Assembly: GCA_015487255.1 (NCBI GenBank)
Contig: WFQA01000046.1
Span: forward strand, 1-22,625
Direction: 5' to 3'
Length of the DNA stretch: 22,625 nt
Origin: Paracoccaceae bacterium
Lineage (GTDB): Bacteria; Pseudomonadota; Alphaproteobacteria; Rhodobacterales; Rhodobacteraceae
The notes beneath the pieces were generated by a model that was given only the letters and a program-made list of their open reading frames with translations, was not told where the DNA came from and searched no databases. The translations under genes and the position numbers were made by a program. Positions 7,593 to 15,483 of the stretch are shown here, piece after piece. Position 1 is the first letter of the stretch, and each line of letters starts with the position of its first letter.

Positions 7593-7828
7593 CCCCATTT
7601 GCCTATATCGTTTCCATTCCGGTGCGCGCCTACCGGCTGTTTGGCAGCCCGTGGCTGGGCCGAAGCTGCCGCTTCCAGCCCACATGCAGCGCCTACGCGA
7701 TGGAAGCGCTGGAAAAGCACGGCGCAATAAAGGGCAGTTACCTGGCCGCCAAACGGGTGGGTCGCTGCAACCCGATGGGTGGGGATGGCTATGATCCGGT
7801 GCCGGAAAAGCCCGACCACAAACAGTAA
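7589..7828 (+). CDS. yidD: Membrane protein insertion efficiency factor YidD
   Basis: A 79-aa membrane-associated protein with the family core: YRLFGSPWLGRSCRFQPTCS, then YAMEALEKHGAIKG and GRCNPMGGDGYDPVP. The N-terminus is an amphipathic/hydrophobic stretch (FAYIVSIPVRAY). The family assists YidC in inserting inner-membrane proteins. It starts inside the end of rnpA with a 4-nt overlap. yidC, which often follows, is not next: the convergent aminotransferase gene begins after a 259-bp structured gap. Confidence 0.95.
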   Translation: MTPFAYIVSIPVRAYRLFGSPWLGRSCRFQPTCSAYAMEALEKHGAIKGSYLAAKRVGRCNPMGGDGYDPVPEKPDHKQ

Positions 7829-7849
7829 TACATTTGAGATAGAGATTTT

Positions 7850-8079
7850 TACCATGCGCAGCATGGTATGCGCCGTGCGAGGGGGTCGCGGCGGCGTTAG
7901 CCGTCGGGGTCCCCGAGCACGGCGCACGCCGCGGCGCTGCAGTAAAATATTCCGATATTTCGGCAAGCTTGCCTTTTCCTCTTGGAGGCTAAAGCCCCCG
8001 TCGGAAAAGGCACTTTATCAGCAAAGCTGAACAGTGTCTGGCGACGCCGGTGGCCTCGCTGCGCTCGGCGGCCTTGAGC
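7850..8079. repeat. Cluster of consecutive stem-loops between convergent genes
   Basis: This gap between yidD and the aminotransferase has no convincing gene but several separate inverted repeats. TACCATG/CATGGTA lie at 7850-7856 and 7862-7868. TGCGCCGTGC/GCACGGCGCA lie at 7869-7878 and 7917-7926, with GGGG/CCCC (7881-7884, 7911-7914) and a smaller hairpin inside. GCCTTTTCC/GGAAAAGGC lie at 7971-7979 and 8003-8011, enclosing GGCTAAAGCC. TCAGC/GCTGA lie at 8018-8022 and 8026-8030. A GGCC...GGCC element with inner GCCTCGCTGCGCTCGGC lies near 8053-8072. They may serve as two-way terminators, or be interspersed palindromic elements that accumulated here. Confidence 0.6.
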
Positions 8080-8087
8080 CACAAGAC

Positions 8088-9269
8088 TCAGATCACAGAG
8101 GCGATGGCTTTGGCGAATTTATCCAACCCGGCATGGGGCAGGCCGGCAATGCTGATCCGGCTGTCACCAACCATATATATCGCATAATCTTTACGTAGTT
8201 TCAGCACTTGCTCGGGGCTTAGCCCAAGGCGCGAAAACATGCCGCGATGCTCACCAATAAAGTCAAACCGGTCCGAATTGCTGGCGCGGCGCAGGGCATC
8301 CGCCAGCTCTTGACGCAGGCTCAGCATGCTTTGGCGCATCTCTTCCAGCTCAGCTTCCCAATCGGCCCTTAAGGCCGGGTCGTTCATGATAATCGACACC
8401 ACCTTGGCTCCGTGATCCGGTGGAAAGGAGAAATTCAGCCTGTTCAGCCCCGCCAGATTGGCCTTGCTCACCGCCGCTTCCGCCCCGTCCTTCGAGATGA
8501 TCAGCGCCGCACCGACCCTATCGCGATAAAGACCAAAATTCTTGGAACATGAAGCGGCGATCAGCATTTCCGGCACCCGCGTTGCCATGTGTCGCAAGCC
8601 CTTGGTGTCCTCCTCCAGCCCGTCGCCAAAGCCCTGATAGGCGATATCGACCATCGGCACCAGCCCCTTGGCCAGCACCAGATCGGTGATCTCGCCCCAT
8701 TGCGCAAGGGTGATATTGGCCCCGGTCGGGTTGTGGCAACAGCCATGCAGCAGCACCACATCTCCGGCCTGAGCGGCAGACAGGTCACCCTTCATACCCT
8801 CAAAATCCACCCCGCAGCTCGCCTCGTCAAAATAGCGGTATTTGCCGATATTCATGCCGAGATATTTCAATATAGCCTCGTGGTTGGGCCAGCTCGGGTC
8901 CGATATCCACACTGTCGCCCCGGCATTCGCCGCTTTGATCAACTCGAATATCTGCCTGATCGCCCCGGTGCCGCCCGGTTCCTGCGCGCCGCATACCCGG
9001 CCCGGCGCCACCGCATCCCCCAACACCAGATCGCGCATCGCATCCACATAGGAAAGGTCCCCCAGCAGCCCGACATAGGATTTGCTCTGCTGGTTCTCCA
9101 ACAAGATCTTCTCGGCGGCTTTCACCGCGCGCATCACCGGGGTTTTGCCGTCGGCATCCTTATAAACACCAACGCCGAGGTCGAGCTTGTCTGCCCGATC
9201 ATCAGCGGCAAAAAGCCCGATCATCTCGATGATCTTATCAGGGGCTGGTTTTTTCAGATTCTCAAACAT
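8088..9269 (-). CDS. Class I PLP-dependent aromatic/aspartate aminotransferase
   Basis: The 393-aa protein has the standard fold-type I features of the aspartate/tyrosine aminotransferase branch. These are LDLGVGVYKD near the N-terminus, WISDPSWPNH (121-130), HNPTGANIT (179-187), VDIAYQGFG (207-215) and SCSKNFGLYRDRVG, with K243 binding PLP. The C-terminal RISIAGL supplies the carboxylate-binding arginine. AAAGGA lies eight bases before the start. It is the third gene of a minus-strand run after sseA and a GNAT gene. Enzymes of this branch also transaminate cysteine to 3-mercaptopyruvate, the substrate of SseA, which may explain the operon. Whether tyrosine or aspartate is preferred cannot be judged. 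Confidence 0.92.
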   Translation of the reverse strand: MFENLKKPAPDKIIEMIGLFAADDRADKLDLGVGVYKDADGKTPVMRAVKAAEKILLENQQSKSYVGLLGDLSYVDAMRDLVLGDAVAPGRVCGAQEPGGTGAIRQIFELIKAANAGATVWISDPSWPNHEAILKYLGMNIGKYRYFDEASCGVDFEGMKGDLSAAQAGDVVLLHGCCHNPTGANITLAQWGEITDLVLAKGLVPMVDIAYQGFGDGLEEDTKGLRHMATRVPEMLIAASCSKNFGLYRDRVGAALIISKDGAEAAVSKANLAGLNRLNFSFPPDHGAKVVSIIMNDPALRADWEAELEEMRQSMLSLRQELADALRRASNSDRFDFIGEHRGMFSRLGLSPEQVLKLRKDYAIYMVGDSRISIAGLPHAGLDKFAKAIASVI

Positions 9270-9296
9270 GGCCGCTTTCCTTTGTATCTGGGCGTT

Positions 9297-9803
9297 TCAG
9301 CCCCGGGTTTTCTGTTCCTGGCGCACCGGTTCAAAGCCGGCACTTTGGTATAAGCCAAGCGCGCGGGGATGGTCCAGCGAACATGTCTCAACCGTGAGCT
9401 TTTCCACCCCCGCGCCATCCCAGCCCATATGCACCGCCGCTTGCAGCAGGTATTTGCCATAGCCCCTGCCCAGCCTTTCAGGCACCAGCCCAAAATAGGC
9501 CAGATCACAAATGCCGGCCTCGCGCCGGTCGAGCATAAAAAACCCGGCAGGCCAGCCCTGGGAGATCAGCGTATAAAGCGCCATATCCGGGTGCTGCACA
9601 AAATCGCGCAATGCCTCTTCGCTTTCTTCATGCTTGTCGGTCCACAGATACTGGCTGCCCACCGCATCATAAAGGCTGAGAAAATACCATACCGGCGGCT
9701 TTTCGGCGTGCAGCAGCGCCGCAGGTGGCCCCGGCGGCAGTTGCGGGCGCGGGTAGCCCGGCCGCGCCTTCATCTCCAGATATGTGACCGTGTATTCTAC
9801 CAT
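9297..9803 (-). CDS. GNAT-family N-acetyltransferase
   Basis: The 168-aa protein has the acetyl-CoA-binding motif A near residues 106-117 (LVPERLGRGYGK, the Q/RxxGxG/A element) and the following helix AAVHMGW. It ends with the usual ALGLYQSAGFEPV. It overlaps the end of sseA by seven bases and is followed 27 bp later by the aminotransferase, so it belongs to that operon. The substrate is unknown; the context suggests an amino acid or other small amine. Confidence 0.85.
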   Translation of the reverse strand: MVEYTVTYLEMKARPGYPRPQLPPGPPAALLHAEKPPVWYFLSLYDAVGSQYLWTDKHEESEEALRDFVQHPDMALYTLISQGWPAGFFMLDRREAGICDLAYFGLVPERLGRGYGKYLLQAAVHMGWDGAGVEKLTVETCSLDHPRALGLYQSAGFEPVRQEQKTRG

Positions 9804-10648
9804 CCGGTCTCGATCGCCAGCTCGTCATACATGCCCCACTCAGACCATGAGCCATCATAAACCGACCAATTCCTGTGCCCGATCCGCTCCAACGCATGCG
9901 CCAGCACACAGGCGGTGACCCCGGAACCACAGGTCAGGATAATCGGCTTGCCGAGATCAACCCCCTCATCCTCAAATATCTCGCGGATATCCTCAGGAGG
10001 CAGCAGGGTGCCGCGCGGGCCCGTCAGGTCTTTGTAATATACGTTTTTGCTGCCCGGTATCCGCCCCTTGCGCATCCCCTCACGGGGTTCGTCGGCCTCG
10101 CCGGCAAAGCGGGCTGGCGCGCGGGCGTCTACTATTTGTGCATCCCCCAGCTTCAGCGCCGAGGCCACTTGCGTGACATTACGCACCAGTGCCGCATTGT
10201 GCCGTGCGGTAAAATGCCGGTCGCGCAGAATGGGCGGCATATCCGCCACCGGGCGGCCCTCATTTTGCCATTTTTGCAGGCCGCCATCCAGTATCGCCAC
10301 ATCATTCTTGCCAAACAGCTTGAACATCCACCACGCCCGCGCGGCAGAGAAAAGCGCGTCGTTACTGTCATAAATCACCACGCGGTGGCCGTCTCCAATG
10401 CCCATCGCCCGCATTTTGGAGATGAACTTCTCAACCGGCGGCACCATATGGGGCAGCTCGGAGCGGCTGTCGGCGATATCATTGATATCAAAATACCGCG
10501 CACCGGGAATGTGGCAGGCCTCATATTCGGCCCGGCAATCGCGCGGATCACCGGGCAAAACGAGGCTGGCATCCAATATGCGCAGATCGGGGGCGTTCAG
10601 GTGTTTTTCCAGCCAGTCGGTCGAGACAAGAAGTTGCGGGTCATTCAT
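9797..10648 (-). CDS. sseA: 3-mercaptopyruvate sulfurtransferase
   Basis: A 283-aa tandem-rhodanese protein: an inactive N-terminal domain (about 5-135, with DVAILDGGLQKWQ) and a catalytic C-terminal domain with the active loop CGSGVTAC (catalytic C240). The CG[S/T]GVTA form is typical of mercaptopyruvate sulfurtransferases rather than thiosulfate rhodaneses. It moves sulfur from 3-mercaptopyruvate to thiol acceptors or cyanide. ATG 10648 is chosen because GGAG lies six bases upstream; a TTG at 10660 would contain that site. The downstream aminotransferase may supply its substrate from cysteine. Confidence 0.92.
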   Translation of the reverse strand: MNDPQLLVSTDWLEKHLNAPDLRILDASLVLPGDPRDCRAEYEACHIPGARYFDINDIADSRSELPHMVPPVEKFISKMRAMGIGDGHRVVIYDSNDALFSAARAWWMFKLFGKNDVAILDGGLQKWQNEGRPVADMPPILRDRHFTARHNAALVRNVTQVASALKLGDAQIVDARAPARFAGEADEPREGMRKGRIPGSKNVYYKDLTGPRGTLLPPEDIREIFEDEGVDLGKPIILTCGSGVTACVLAHALERIGHRNWSVYDGSWSEWGMYDELAIETGW

Positions 10649-10693
10649 ATTTGGCTCCAAAGCTTGCTTGCCATTGGGATAGCGCGGATTTCA

Positions 10694-11026
10694 TCATCCG
10701 ACAAGCCGGTCGCGGGCAATTTTGGCCATGCACTCGGTTTCACGCCCGTCACAACAATCCAGCAGCAGAAAATCCACCAATGCCCCAATGCGCGCCAGTT
10801 GTGCGGTGTAAATTATCTCGCGCCCGTCACGGCGGGCGCGCACCAGCCCCGCCCGGTGCAGCAGCGCCAAATGCCCGGAAAGGGTCGAGGGCAATATCTG
10901 CTGCCGGCTGGCGATCACCCTGGCCGGCAGCCCCTCCGGTGCCGCCATGACCAGCAGCCTGAAGATCGCAAGGCGGCTGTCTTGCGCAAGCGCCTTGAAG
11001 GCCAAAATCGCGGCGGAATTATCCAT
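10694..11026 (-). CDS. ArsR-family metalloregulator
   Basis: The 110-aa protein is a winged-helix repressor: LAFKALAQDSRLAIFRLL (9-26), recognition helix near PSTLSGHLALLHRAGLV (46-62) and wing RRDGREIIYTA (65-75). A CC pair at 91-92 and C99 in the C-terminal helix could hold a trivalent metalloid; the classical ELCVCDL site of E. coli ArsR is absent, so metal binding is placed as in atypical ArsRs. It is divergent from the aquaglyceroporin gene, with a perfect inverted repeat between them, so it probably represses that gene. AAGGGG lies unusually close to ATG 11026. Confidence 0.85.
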   Translation of the reverse strand: MDNSAAILAFKALAQDSRLAIFRLLVMAAPEGLPARVIASRQQILPSTLSGHLALLHRAGLVRARRDGREIIYTAQLARIGALVDFLLLDCCDGRETECMAKIARDRLVG

Positions 11027-11068
11027 GCCCCTTTGTAGCCGCTGAAATATATATTGCAACACCGGCAA

Positions 11069-11090
11069 CATTTCGGTAAACGCCGAAATG
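11069..11090. promoter_or_regulatory. Probable ArsR operator
   Basis: CATTTCGG (11069-11076) and CCGAAATG (11083-11090) form a perfect 8-bp inverted repeat with a 6-bp spacer. It lies in the 76-bp gap between arsR and the divergent aquaporin gene, directly before the latter's AGGAGG. A dimeric winged-helix repressor bound here would block both directions. Confidence 0.65.
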
Positions 11091-11102
11091 ATAGGAGGCC
11101 GC

Positions 11103-11747
11103 ATGCAACGCAAACTCTTCGCCGAATGGATCGGCACGCTTTTCCTTCTGGCCACGGTGGTTGGCTCGGGCATCATGGCCGAGCGGCTTGCCGGGGGCAA
11201 TATAGCCATTGCCCTGCTTGGCAATACCATTCCCACCGGGGCCATGCTTGTTGTGCTGATCACAATCTTTGGCCCGATCTCGGGGGGGCATTTCAACCCG
11301 GCTGTCACGATGGTTTTCTGGCTCAGGCGCGAGATTGGCGGGCGTGCGAGTGCCGCCTATATCGGCGCGCAGGTTCTGGGTGGCATATGCGGCACCCTGA
11401 TTGCCCATGTGATGTTTGAAAACCCGCTGATCGACCCCTCCACCACCACCCGTGCCGGTGCGGCGCAATGGGTCTCGGAATTTGTTGCCACATTTGGGCT
11501 TGTCGCCACCATTCTCGGCACGCGCAAGGCGCGGGCCGTAGCAGTGCCGATGGCGGTTGGCCTTTATATCACCGCCGCTTACTGGTTTACCGCCTCCACC
11601 TCTTTTGCCAACCCCGCCGTAACCCTCGCCCGCACCCTCTCCAACACATTTGCCGGGATTGACCCGGCCCATGCCGCCATGTTTATCCTGATGCAACTGT
11701 TTGGCGCGCTTGCCGCCATGTTTGCCTTCAGGTGGCTGCTCCGATGA
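11103..11747 (+). CDS. aqpS: Aquaglyceroporin of the ars-linked AqpS type (MIP family)
   Basis: A 214-aa six-helix channel protein with two NPA boxes, HFNPAVT (N65) and FANPAVT (N170). ATG 11103 is preferred over 11088 because AGGAGG (11093-11098) lies between them and 11088 is inside the operator. In ordinary aquaporins the second NPA is followed at once by Arg of the selectivity filter; here it is Val, as I recall for Sinorhizobium AqpS, which passes arsenic species and works with arsR. The divergent arsR supports this. No arsenate reductase (arsC) or arsH follows; instead a C-S lyase gene overlaps the stop by 4 nt. Confidence 0.85.
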   Translation: MQRKLFAEWIGTLFLLATVVGSGIMAERLAGGNIAIALLGNTIPTGAMLVVLITIFGPISGGHFNPAVTMVFWLRREIGGRASAAYIGAQVLGGICGTLIAHVMFENPLIDPSTTTRAGAAQWVSEFVATFGLVATILGTRKARAVAVPMAVGLYITAAYWFTASTSFANPAVTLARTLSNTFAGIDPAHAAMFILMQLFGALAAMFAFRWLLR

Positions 11748-12907
11748 ATTTCGACTTTGACGAAGAGATCAACCGCCACGAAACCCCGGCCCTGAAATGG
11801 CAGCACAACGGGCCTGGGCTGCACGGCCTTTTCCCCGGCGCGGTGGCGGATATGGATTTCAAAGCCCCGCCGATGGTGCTGGCGGCGATGCAGGCCCGGC
11901 TGGAGCACGGGGTTTTTGGCTATGAAACCCAGCCGGAGGGGCTGCTGCCCGCTTTGCTGGCCTGGCTTGAAAGCCGCCACGGCTGGCGGGCCGAGCCGGG
12001 GCAGATTCTGCGGGCGCCCAATGTGCTCAATGCCATGGCGATGGCGATCACCACCTTCACCCGCCCCGGTGACGGGCTGATCGTGCAGCCGCCGGTGTTT
12101 TTTGATTTTTATGACATGGCGCGCGAAAACCGGCGCAAGATCATCACCAATCCGCTGATCGGGAAAAACGGCCATTACCGGATGGATTTTGAGGATCTGG
12201 AGGCCAAAGCCGCTGATCCGGCCGCCAGGGCGCTGCTTCTGTGCAACCCGCATAATCCGGTTGGCCGGGTCTGGAGCGCCGGTGAGCTGCGCCATCTGGG
12301 GGATATATGCGCTGCGCATAATGTGCTGGTGATCTCTGACGAGATCCACGGCGGACTCACCTTTCAGGGCCACCCTTACACCCCTTTTGCCAGCCTTGGC
12401 AAAACCTATGCGAAAAACAGCATCACCAGCCTTTCGCCCGCCAAGCTCTTCAATCTGGCCAGCTGTAGCAGCGCCTTTACCGTGGTGCCAGATACCACCC
12501 GACGCGCCGCGCTACAGGCCGCCAATTCCGCGCTCACGGTCAATAAAAACAACGCCTTTGCCTCGGTGGCAATGCAGGCGGCTTATGAAACCGGCGGCCC
12601 ATGGCTGGATGCCGCGCTGGCCTATATCGAGGAAAATGCCGCTCTGGTGGTCGACATGCTCGCGCCGACCAGAGCCAAAGCGCATCTCAATCAGGGCACG
12701 TTTCTGATGTGGATCGACTTTCGCGCGCTGGGCCTGAGCGCTGAAGCGCTGCACGGGTTTCTGCGCGAAAAGGCCAATATGCAGCTCACGCGCGGGGCTG
12801 CCTTTGGCCTTGGGGGCGAGGGCTTTGCCCGCCTCAATATCGCCTGCCCGCGGCCCCGCCTGAAACGCGCGCTCGATCAGTTGGTCACGGCGCTGGCCGC
12901 CAACTGA
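11744..12907 (+). CDS. PatB/MalY-type C-S lyase (cystathionine beta-lyase-like, PLP)
   Basis: The 387-aa fold-type I PLP enzyme has the PatB/MalY pattern: MDFDFDE-like start, WVADMDF-like AVADMDFKAP (34-43), HGVFGYE (55-61), CNPHNPVGRVW (167-177), SDEIHGGL (198-205) and the PLP lysine in SLSPAKLFNLA (K234). These enzymes cleave carbon-sulfur bonds of cystathionine or cysteine conjugates to thiol, pyruvate and ammonia. ATG 11744 is chosen because it overlaps the aqpS stop (ATGA); an in-frame GTG at 11732 is less likely. Coupling to an arsenic channel gene is unusual. The 3' end overlaps the convergent histidine kinase gene by 23 bp. Confidence 0.9.
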   Translation: MNFDFDEEINRHETPALKWQHNGPGLHGLFPGAVADMDFKAPPMVLAAMQARLEHGVFGYETQPEGLLPALLAWLESRHGWRAEPGQILRAPNVLNAMAMAITTFTRPGDGLIVQPPVFFDFYDMARENRRKIITNPLIGKNGHYRMDFEDLEAKAADPAARALLLCNPHNPVGRVWSAGELRHLGDICAAHNVLVISDEIHGGLTFQGHPYTPFASLGKTYAKNSITSLSPAKLFNLASCSSAFTVVPDTTRRAALQAANSALTVNKNNAFASVAMQAAYETGGPWLDAALAYIEENAALVVDMLAPTRAKAHLNQGTFLMWIDFRALGLSAEALHGFLREKANMQLTRGAAFGLGGEGFARLNIACPRPRLKRALDQLVTALAAN

Positions 12908-14231
12908 CGGTAATTTGCAGCCCGCCCAGTTTGGAATGGCCAAGCTCAAACCCAGCCCCGTAACAGGCGGCCAGATCGGCACATATCGCCAGCCCCAGCC
13001 CGCTGCCCTGGGCGGAAGGGTCCAGCCGCTGGCCGCGCTGGCCCAGCCGGGCCAGTTCCGCCGCCTCCACACCGGTGCCATCATCCTCGACCCTTAAATA
13101 GCGCGCGCCATCCGGCCCGGTGCCAGCGCTGAGCCGCACGGTGCTGCGCGCCCATTTGCGGGCATTGTCCAGCAGGTTGCCCAGCAGTTCCGAAAGATCA
13201 TGGGCGTCAAAGGGGGTGGTGAAATCCGCTGGCATGTCGAGCTGCCATTGCAGCGGGGCCTCGCGCGGGAAGCGCTCGATCGCGGCCAGCATTTTTTCAG
13301 CCACCGGCAGGGCAAGGCTGGTGGCTTTTCCCGGCGTGCGTATGCGCACCCGCGCCAGTTCACGCTCGATAAAATGTGACATGCTGGCGATTTGGGAATC
13401 GATCTCCTCCGCCTCGGCGGGCTGGCCGTTTTTGCGCAGATCGCGGCTGATGGTGTTGATGATGGTTAGCGGGGTTTTCAACCCGTGGGCAAGGTCGCTT
13501 GCCCTTTCTCGCGCCTGTGCCACCGTTTTCTCGTGCAATTGGAGCAGCTCGTTCACCTCGCTGGCCAGCGGCTGCACCTCGCTGGGGAAGCTGCCCTCGA
13601 GCCGGTTATCCTTGCCCGCACGCACCCGCTCGACCTTTTGGCGCAGGGTTTCCAGCGGGGCCAGCCCGAGCTTTACCTGCACCCATGCGGCAATGATCAG
13701 GCCAAAAAATATGATCAGCATCCAGCGCAGCATGGTGGTCTGAAAGCCGGTGGCGGCGCGCTGCACCTCGCTTTGATCAATGGCGATGGTCAGCTCGACC
13801 AGTTTTTCATCAAGCTCGTCACTGACAATCACCACCCGGCTCAGCGCCAAAAGCGGCTCGCCCAGCGGCGATTGCAGCGTGGCGCGCTCCAGCACCCCGG
13901 CCATATCGGGCGATGGCACATCAAGCCTGCCCGTCCAGAGCGAGCGCGATACCTGCGGCGGGTGGTCCTCCAGCAATGCCTGCCAGTATAGCCCGCTGAA
14001 AGGCTGCTCAAAGCGCGGGTCCGGCAGGGAGGCAACCACGATATCGCCCTCGGCATCAAAACTGATATTTGCGGTGAGCTGGTCCAGATGCGCGCCAAGC
14101 TCGGCATAGACCCTATCCTCGAAATAGCGGCTGAACTGATCACTGAGCACAAAGGCAATGGTGCCCAGCGCCACCGCGATGGAAAGGCAGGAAAGCAGCA
14201 CCAGGCGCGTGGCTAGCGAGCGGGTTTTCAT
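12885..14231 (-). CDS. PhoQ/FeuQ-type sensor histidine kinase
   Basis: A 448-aa membrane kinase with helices at about 10-30 and 169-186, a periplasmic sensor region between them, and a HAMP-like linker (about 187-240). The H-box is SDLAHGLKTPL (H249), the form seen in PhoQ-like kinases. It is followed by the N-box LLGNLLDNARKWA, VEDDGTGV and the lid GSGLGLAI. The start overlaps the response regulator stop by 4 nt, so the pair is coupled. It is the last gene of a run that begins with an HprK-PqqD protein and a PepSY protein, and may report on the export or state of their products. The signal is unknown. Confidence 0.9.
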   Translation of the reverse strand: MKTRSLATRLVLLSCLSIAVALGTIAFVLSDQFSRYFEDRVYAELGAHLDQLTANISFDAEGDIVVASLPDPRFEQPFSGLYWQALLEDHPPQVSRSLWTGRLDVPSPDMAGVLERATLQSPLGEPLLALSRVVIVSDELDEKLVELTIAIDQSEVQRAATGFQTTMLRWMLIIFFGLIIAAWVQVKLGLAPLETLRQKVERVRAGKDNRLEGSFPSEVQPLASEVNELLQLHEKTVAQARERASDLAHGLKTPLTIINTISRDLRKNGQPAEAEEIDSQIASMSHFIERELARVRIRTPGKATSLALPVAEKMLAAIERFPREAPLQWQLDMPADFTTPFDAHDLSELLGNLLDNARKWARSTVRLSAGTGPDGARYLRVEDDGTGVEAAELARLGQRGQRLDPSAQGSGLGLAICADLAACYGAGFELGHSKLGGLQITVSWRPAP

Positions 14232-14902
14232 GCCGCCCCGGTCGGGTCGTCATCTATCAGGTAGCCAAAACCGCGCCGGGTTTCGATGATATCGGCCTTG
14301 AGCTTGCGCCGCAACCGCCCGACCAGCACCTCGATGGCGTTGCTGTCCGGCTCCTGATCCTGATAATAGATATTGCTGGCCAGCTCCTCTTGCGAGACCA
14401 CCCGCCCGCGGTTATGCAGCAAAAAACTCAGCAGCCGAAACTCCAGCGGGGTTACCTTGATGGCCGCACCGTTTACACTGACCTTCATCTGGCGGGTGTC
14501 CAGTATCAGCCCCTTTGCCTGCATTTGCGAATGCCGCTCCGCCCCCGAGCGCCGCATCAGGGCGCGCAGGCGGGCGATCAGCTCTTCCATGTGAAACGGT
14601 TTCACCAGGTAATCATCCGCCCCGGCATCTATGCCCTCCACCCGCTCGGACCAACTGCCCTTGGCGGTCAGCAGAATCACCGGCATATTGACCTTTTCCT
14701 GCCGCCAATTGCGCAAAACACTCAAACCATCAAGCTTGGGCAGGCCGATATCAAGCACCGCGGCCGAATAATCCTCGGTGCCGCCCTGAAACCAGGCCGC
14801 CTCGCCATCCGCCACCACTTCGGGCACAAACCCGGCATCCTGCAGCGCGGCCTGAATGGATTGGGCGATCAGTGCCTCGTCCTCGACAATCAGCACCCGC
14901 AT
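14228..14902 (-). CDS. OmpR/PhoP-family response regulator
   Basis: The 224-aa regulator has a receiver domain (1-115) with acidic pocket E7-D8, phosphoacceptor D51 in AAVLDIGLP, T79 and K101 in LVKPFH. A winged-helix DNA-binding domain follows (about 125-220: VTPLEFRLLSFLLHNRGRVV, then VGRLRRKL and TRRGFGYLI). The PhoP/FeuP subgroup is likely. The start codon shares one base with the PepSY stop (TGATG) and the stop overlaps the kinase start, so PepSY, regulator and kinase are coupled. It may control the Ser-repeat peptide genes upstream, though this is not shown. Confidence 0.93.
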   Translation of the reverse strand: MRVLIVEDEALIAQSIQAALQDAGFVPEVVADGEAAWFQGGTEDYSAAVLDIGLPKLDGLSVLRNWRQEKVNMPVILLTAKGSWSERVEGIDAGADDYLVKPFHMEELIARLRALMRRSGAERHSQMQAKGLILDTRQMKVSVNGAAIKVTPLEFRLLSFLLHNRGRVVSQEELASNIYYQDQEPDSNAIEVLVGRLRRKLKADIIETRRGFGYLIDDDPTGAA

Positions 14903-15483
14903 CAGCAGCCCACAATGCGGATGATCTCGCCGGTCCGGGCTGATATGGTCACGGTTTCCAGCCTGCCGGTGCTGGAAATGGCCCGAAAGCGATAGCGCGG
15001 TTTGCGCCGACGGCCGGTAAACTCTATGCCGATGATTTTTCCGTCATACCGGCTGGTGAAATCAGCCCATATCTGTTCGAGCGGGCGGGCATAGCCGGCC
15101 TCTATCGCCTCTTGTGAGCGTATGAGATCTGAGCGCGAAATGCTGAGGGTATCTGCGCCTGACGGCCCGGAAATATTGCAGGCTTCACTTGGTGTCGGCC
15201 CCGATGCGGAAGGGTTGTTTCCTTCCGCTCCGCCACCTCCCGATGGCGAGGGGATGGAGGGCTCCGGGGGCGAGGGGGGCGAAGCTGACGGCGAGGAGCC
15301 ACCCGAAGCCGGGCTGTTGCCAGAGGCGACAGAGCCGCTGCTTTCGGCGCGCGCTTCGCTCAAAAAAACCACCTCGGGCACCACATAAGCCGCCAAAACA
15401 GCCCCGCCCAAGCGCCGCAAGGCCGCGCGGCGGCCGGGGTTTTGGGGAGCGTTGCCCTGTATTTTGCCCGTGGTATCCGCCAT
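14902..15483 (-). CDS. Secreted PepSY-domain protein with Tat-like leader and Ser/Pro/Gly-rich linker
   Basis: The 193-aa protein has an N-terminal leader with RR at 18-19, a hydrophobic stretch GGAVLAAYVVPEVV and ALA-type end EARA near 46. This matches in layout the leaders of the two Ser-repeat proteins 1.4-2.4 kb upstream (RR..xRxG...AAYxVP....LSxAxA). Residues about 47-110 are Ser/Pro/Gly-rich with a single Cys at about 102. Residues about 115-193 form a PepSY-like domain (ADFTSRYDGKIIGIEF, YRFRAISSTGRLETVTISAR, TGEIIRIVG). PepSY proteins often accompany two-component systems and bind or inhibit partners outside the cytoplasm. It starts directly after the stop of the HprK-PqqD gene (TAAATG). 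Confidence 0.78.
   Translation of the reverse strand: MADTTGKIQGNAPQNPGRRAALRRLGGAVLAAYVVPEVVFLSEARAESSGSVASGNSPASGGSSPSASPPSPPEPSIPSPSGGGGAEGNNPSASGPTPSEACNISGPSGADTLSISRSDLIRSQEAIEAGYARPLEQIWADFTSRYDGKIIGIEFTGRRRKPRYRFRAISSTGRLETVTISARTGEIIRIVGC

Noticed and set aside
8589..9353. 254-codon plus-strand open frame
   Set aside because: Antisense to the aminotransferase; no recognisable domain.
9875..11038. 387-codon plus-strand open frame
   Set aside because: Antisense to sseA and arsR, with no ribosome site or family motifs; a by-product of strong GC third positions.
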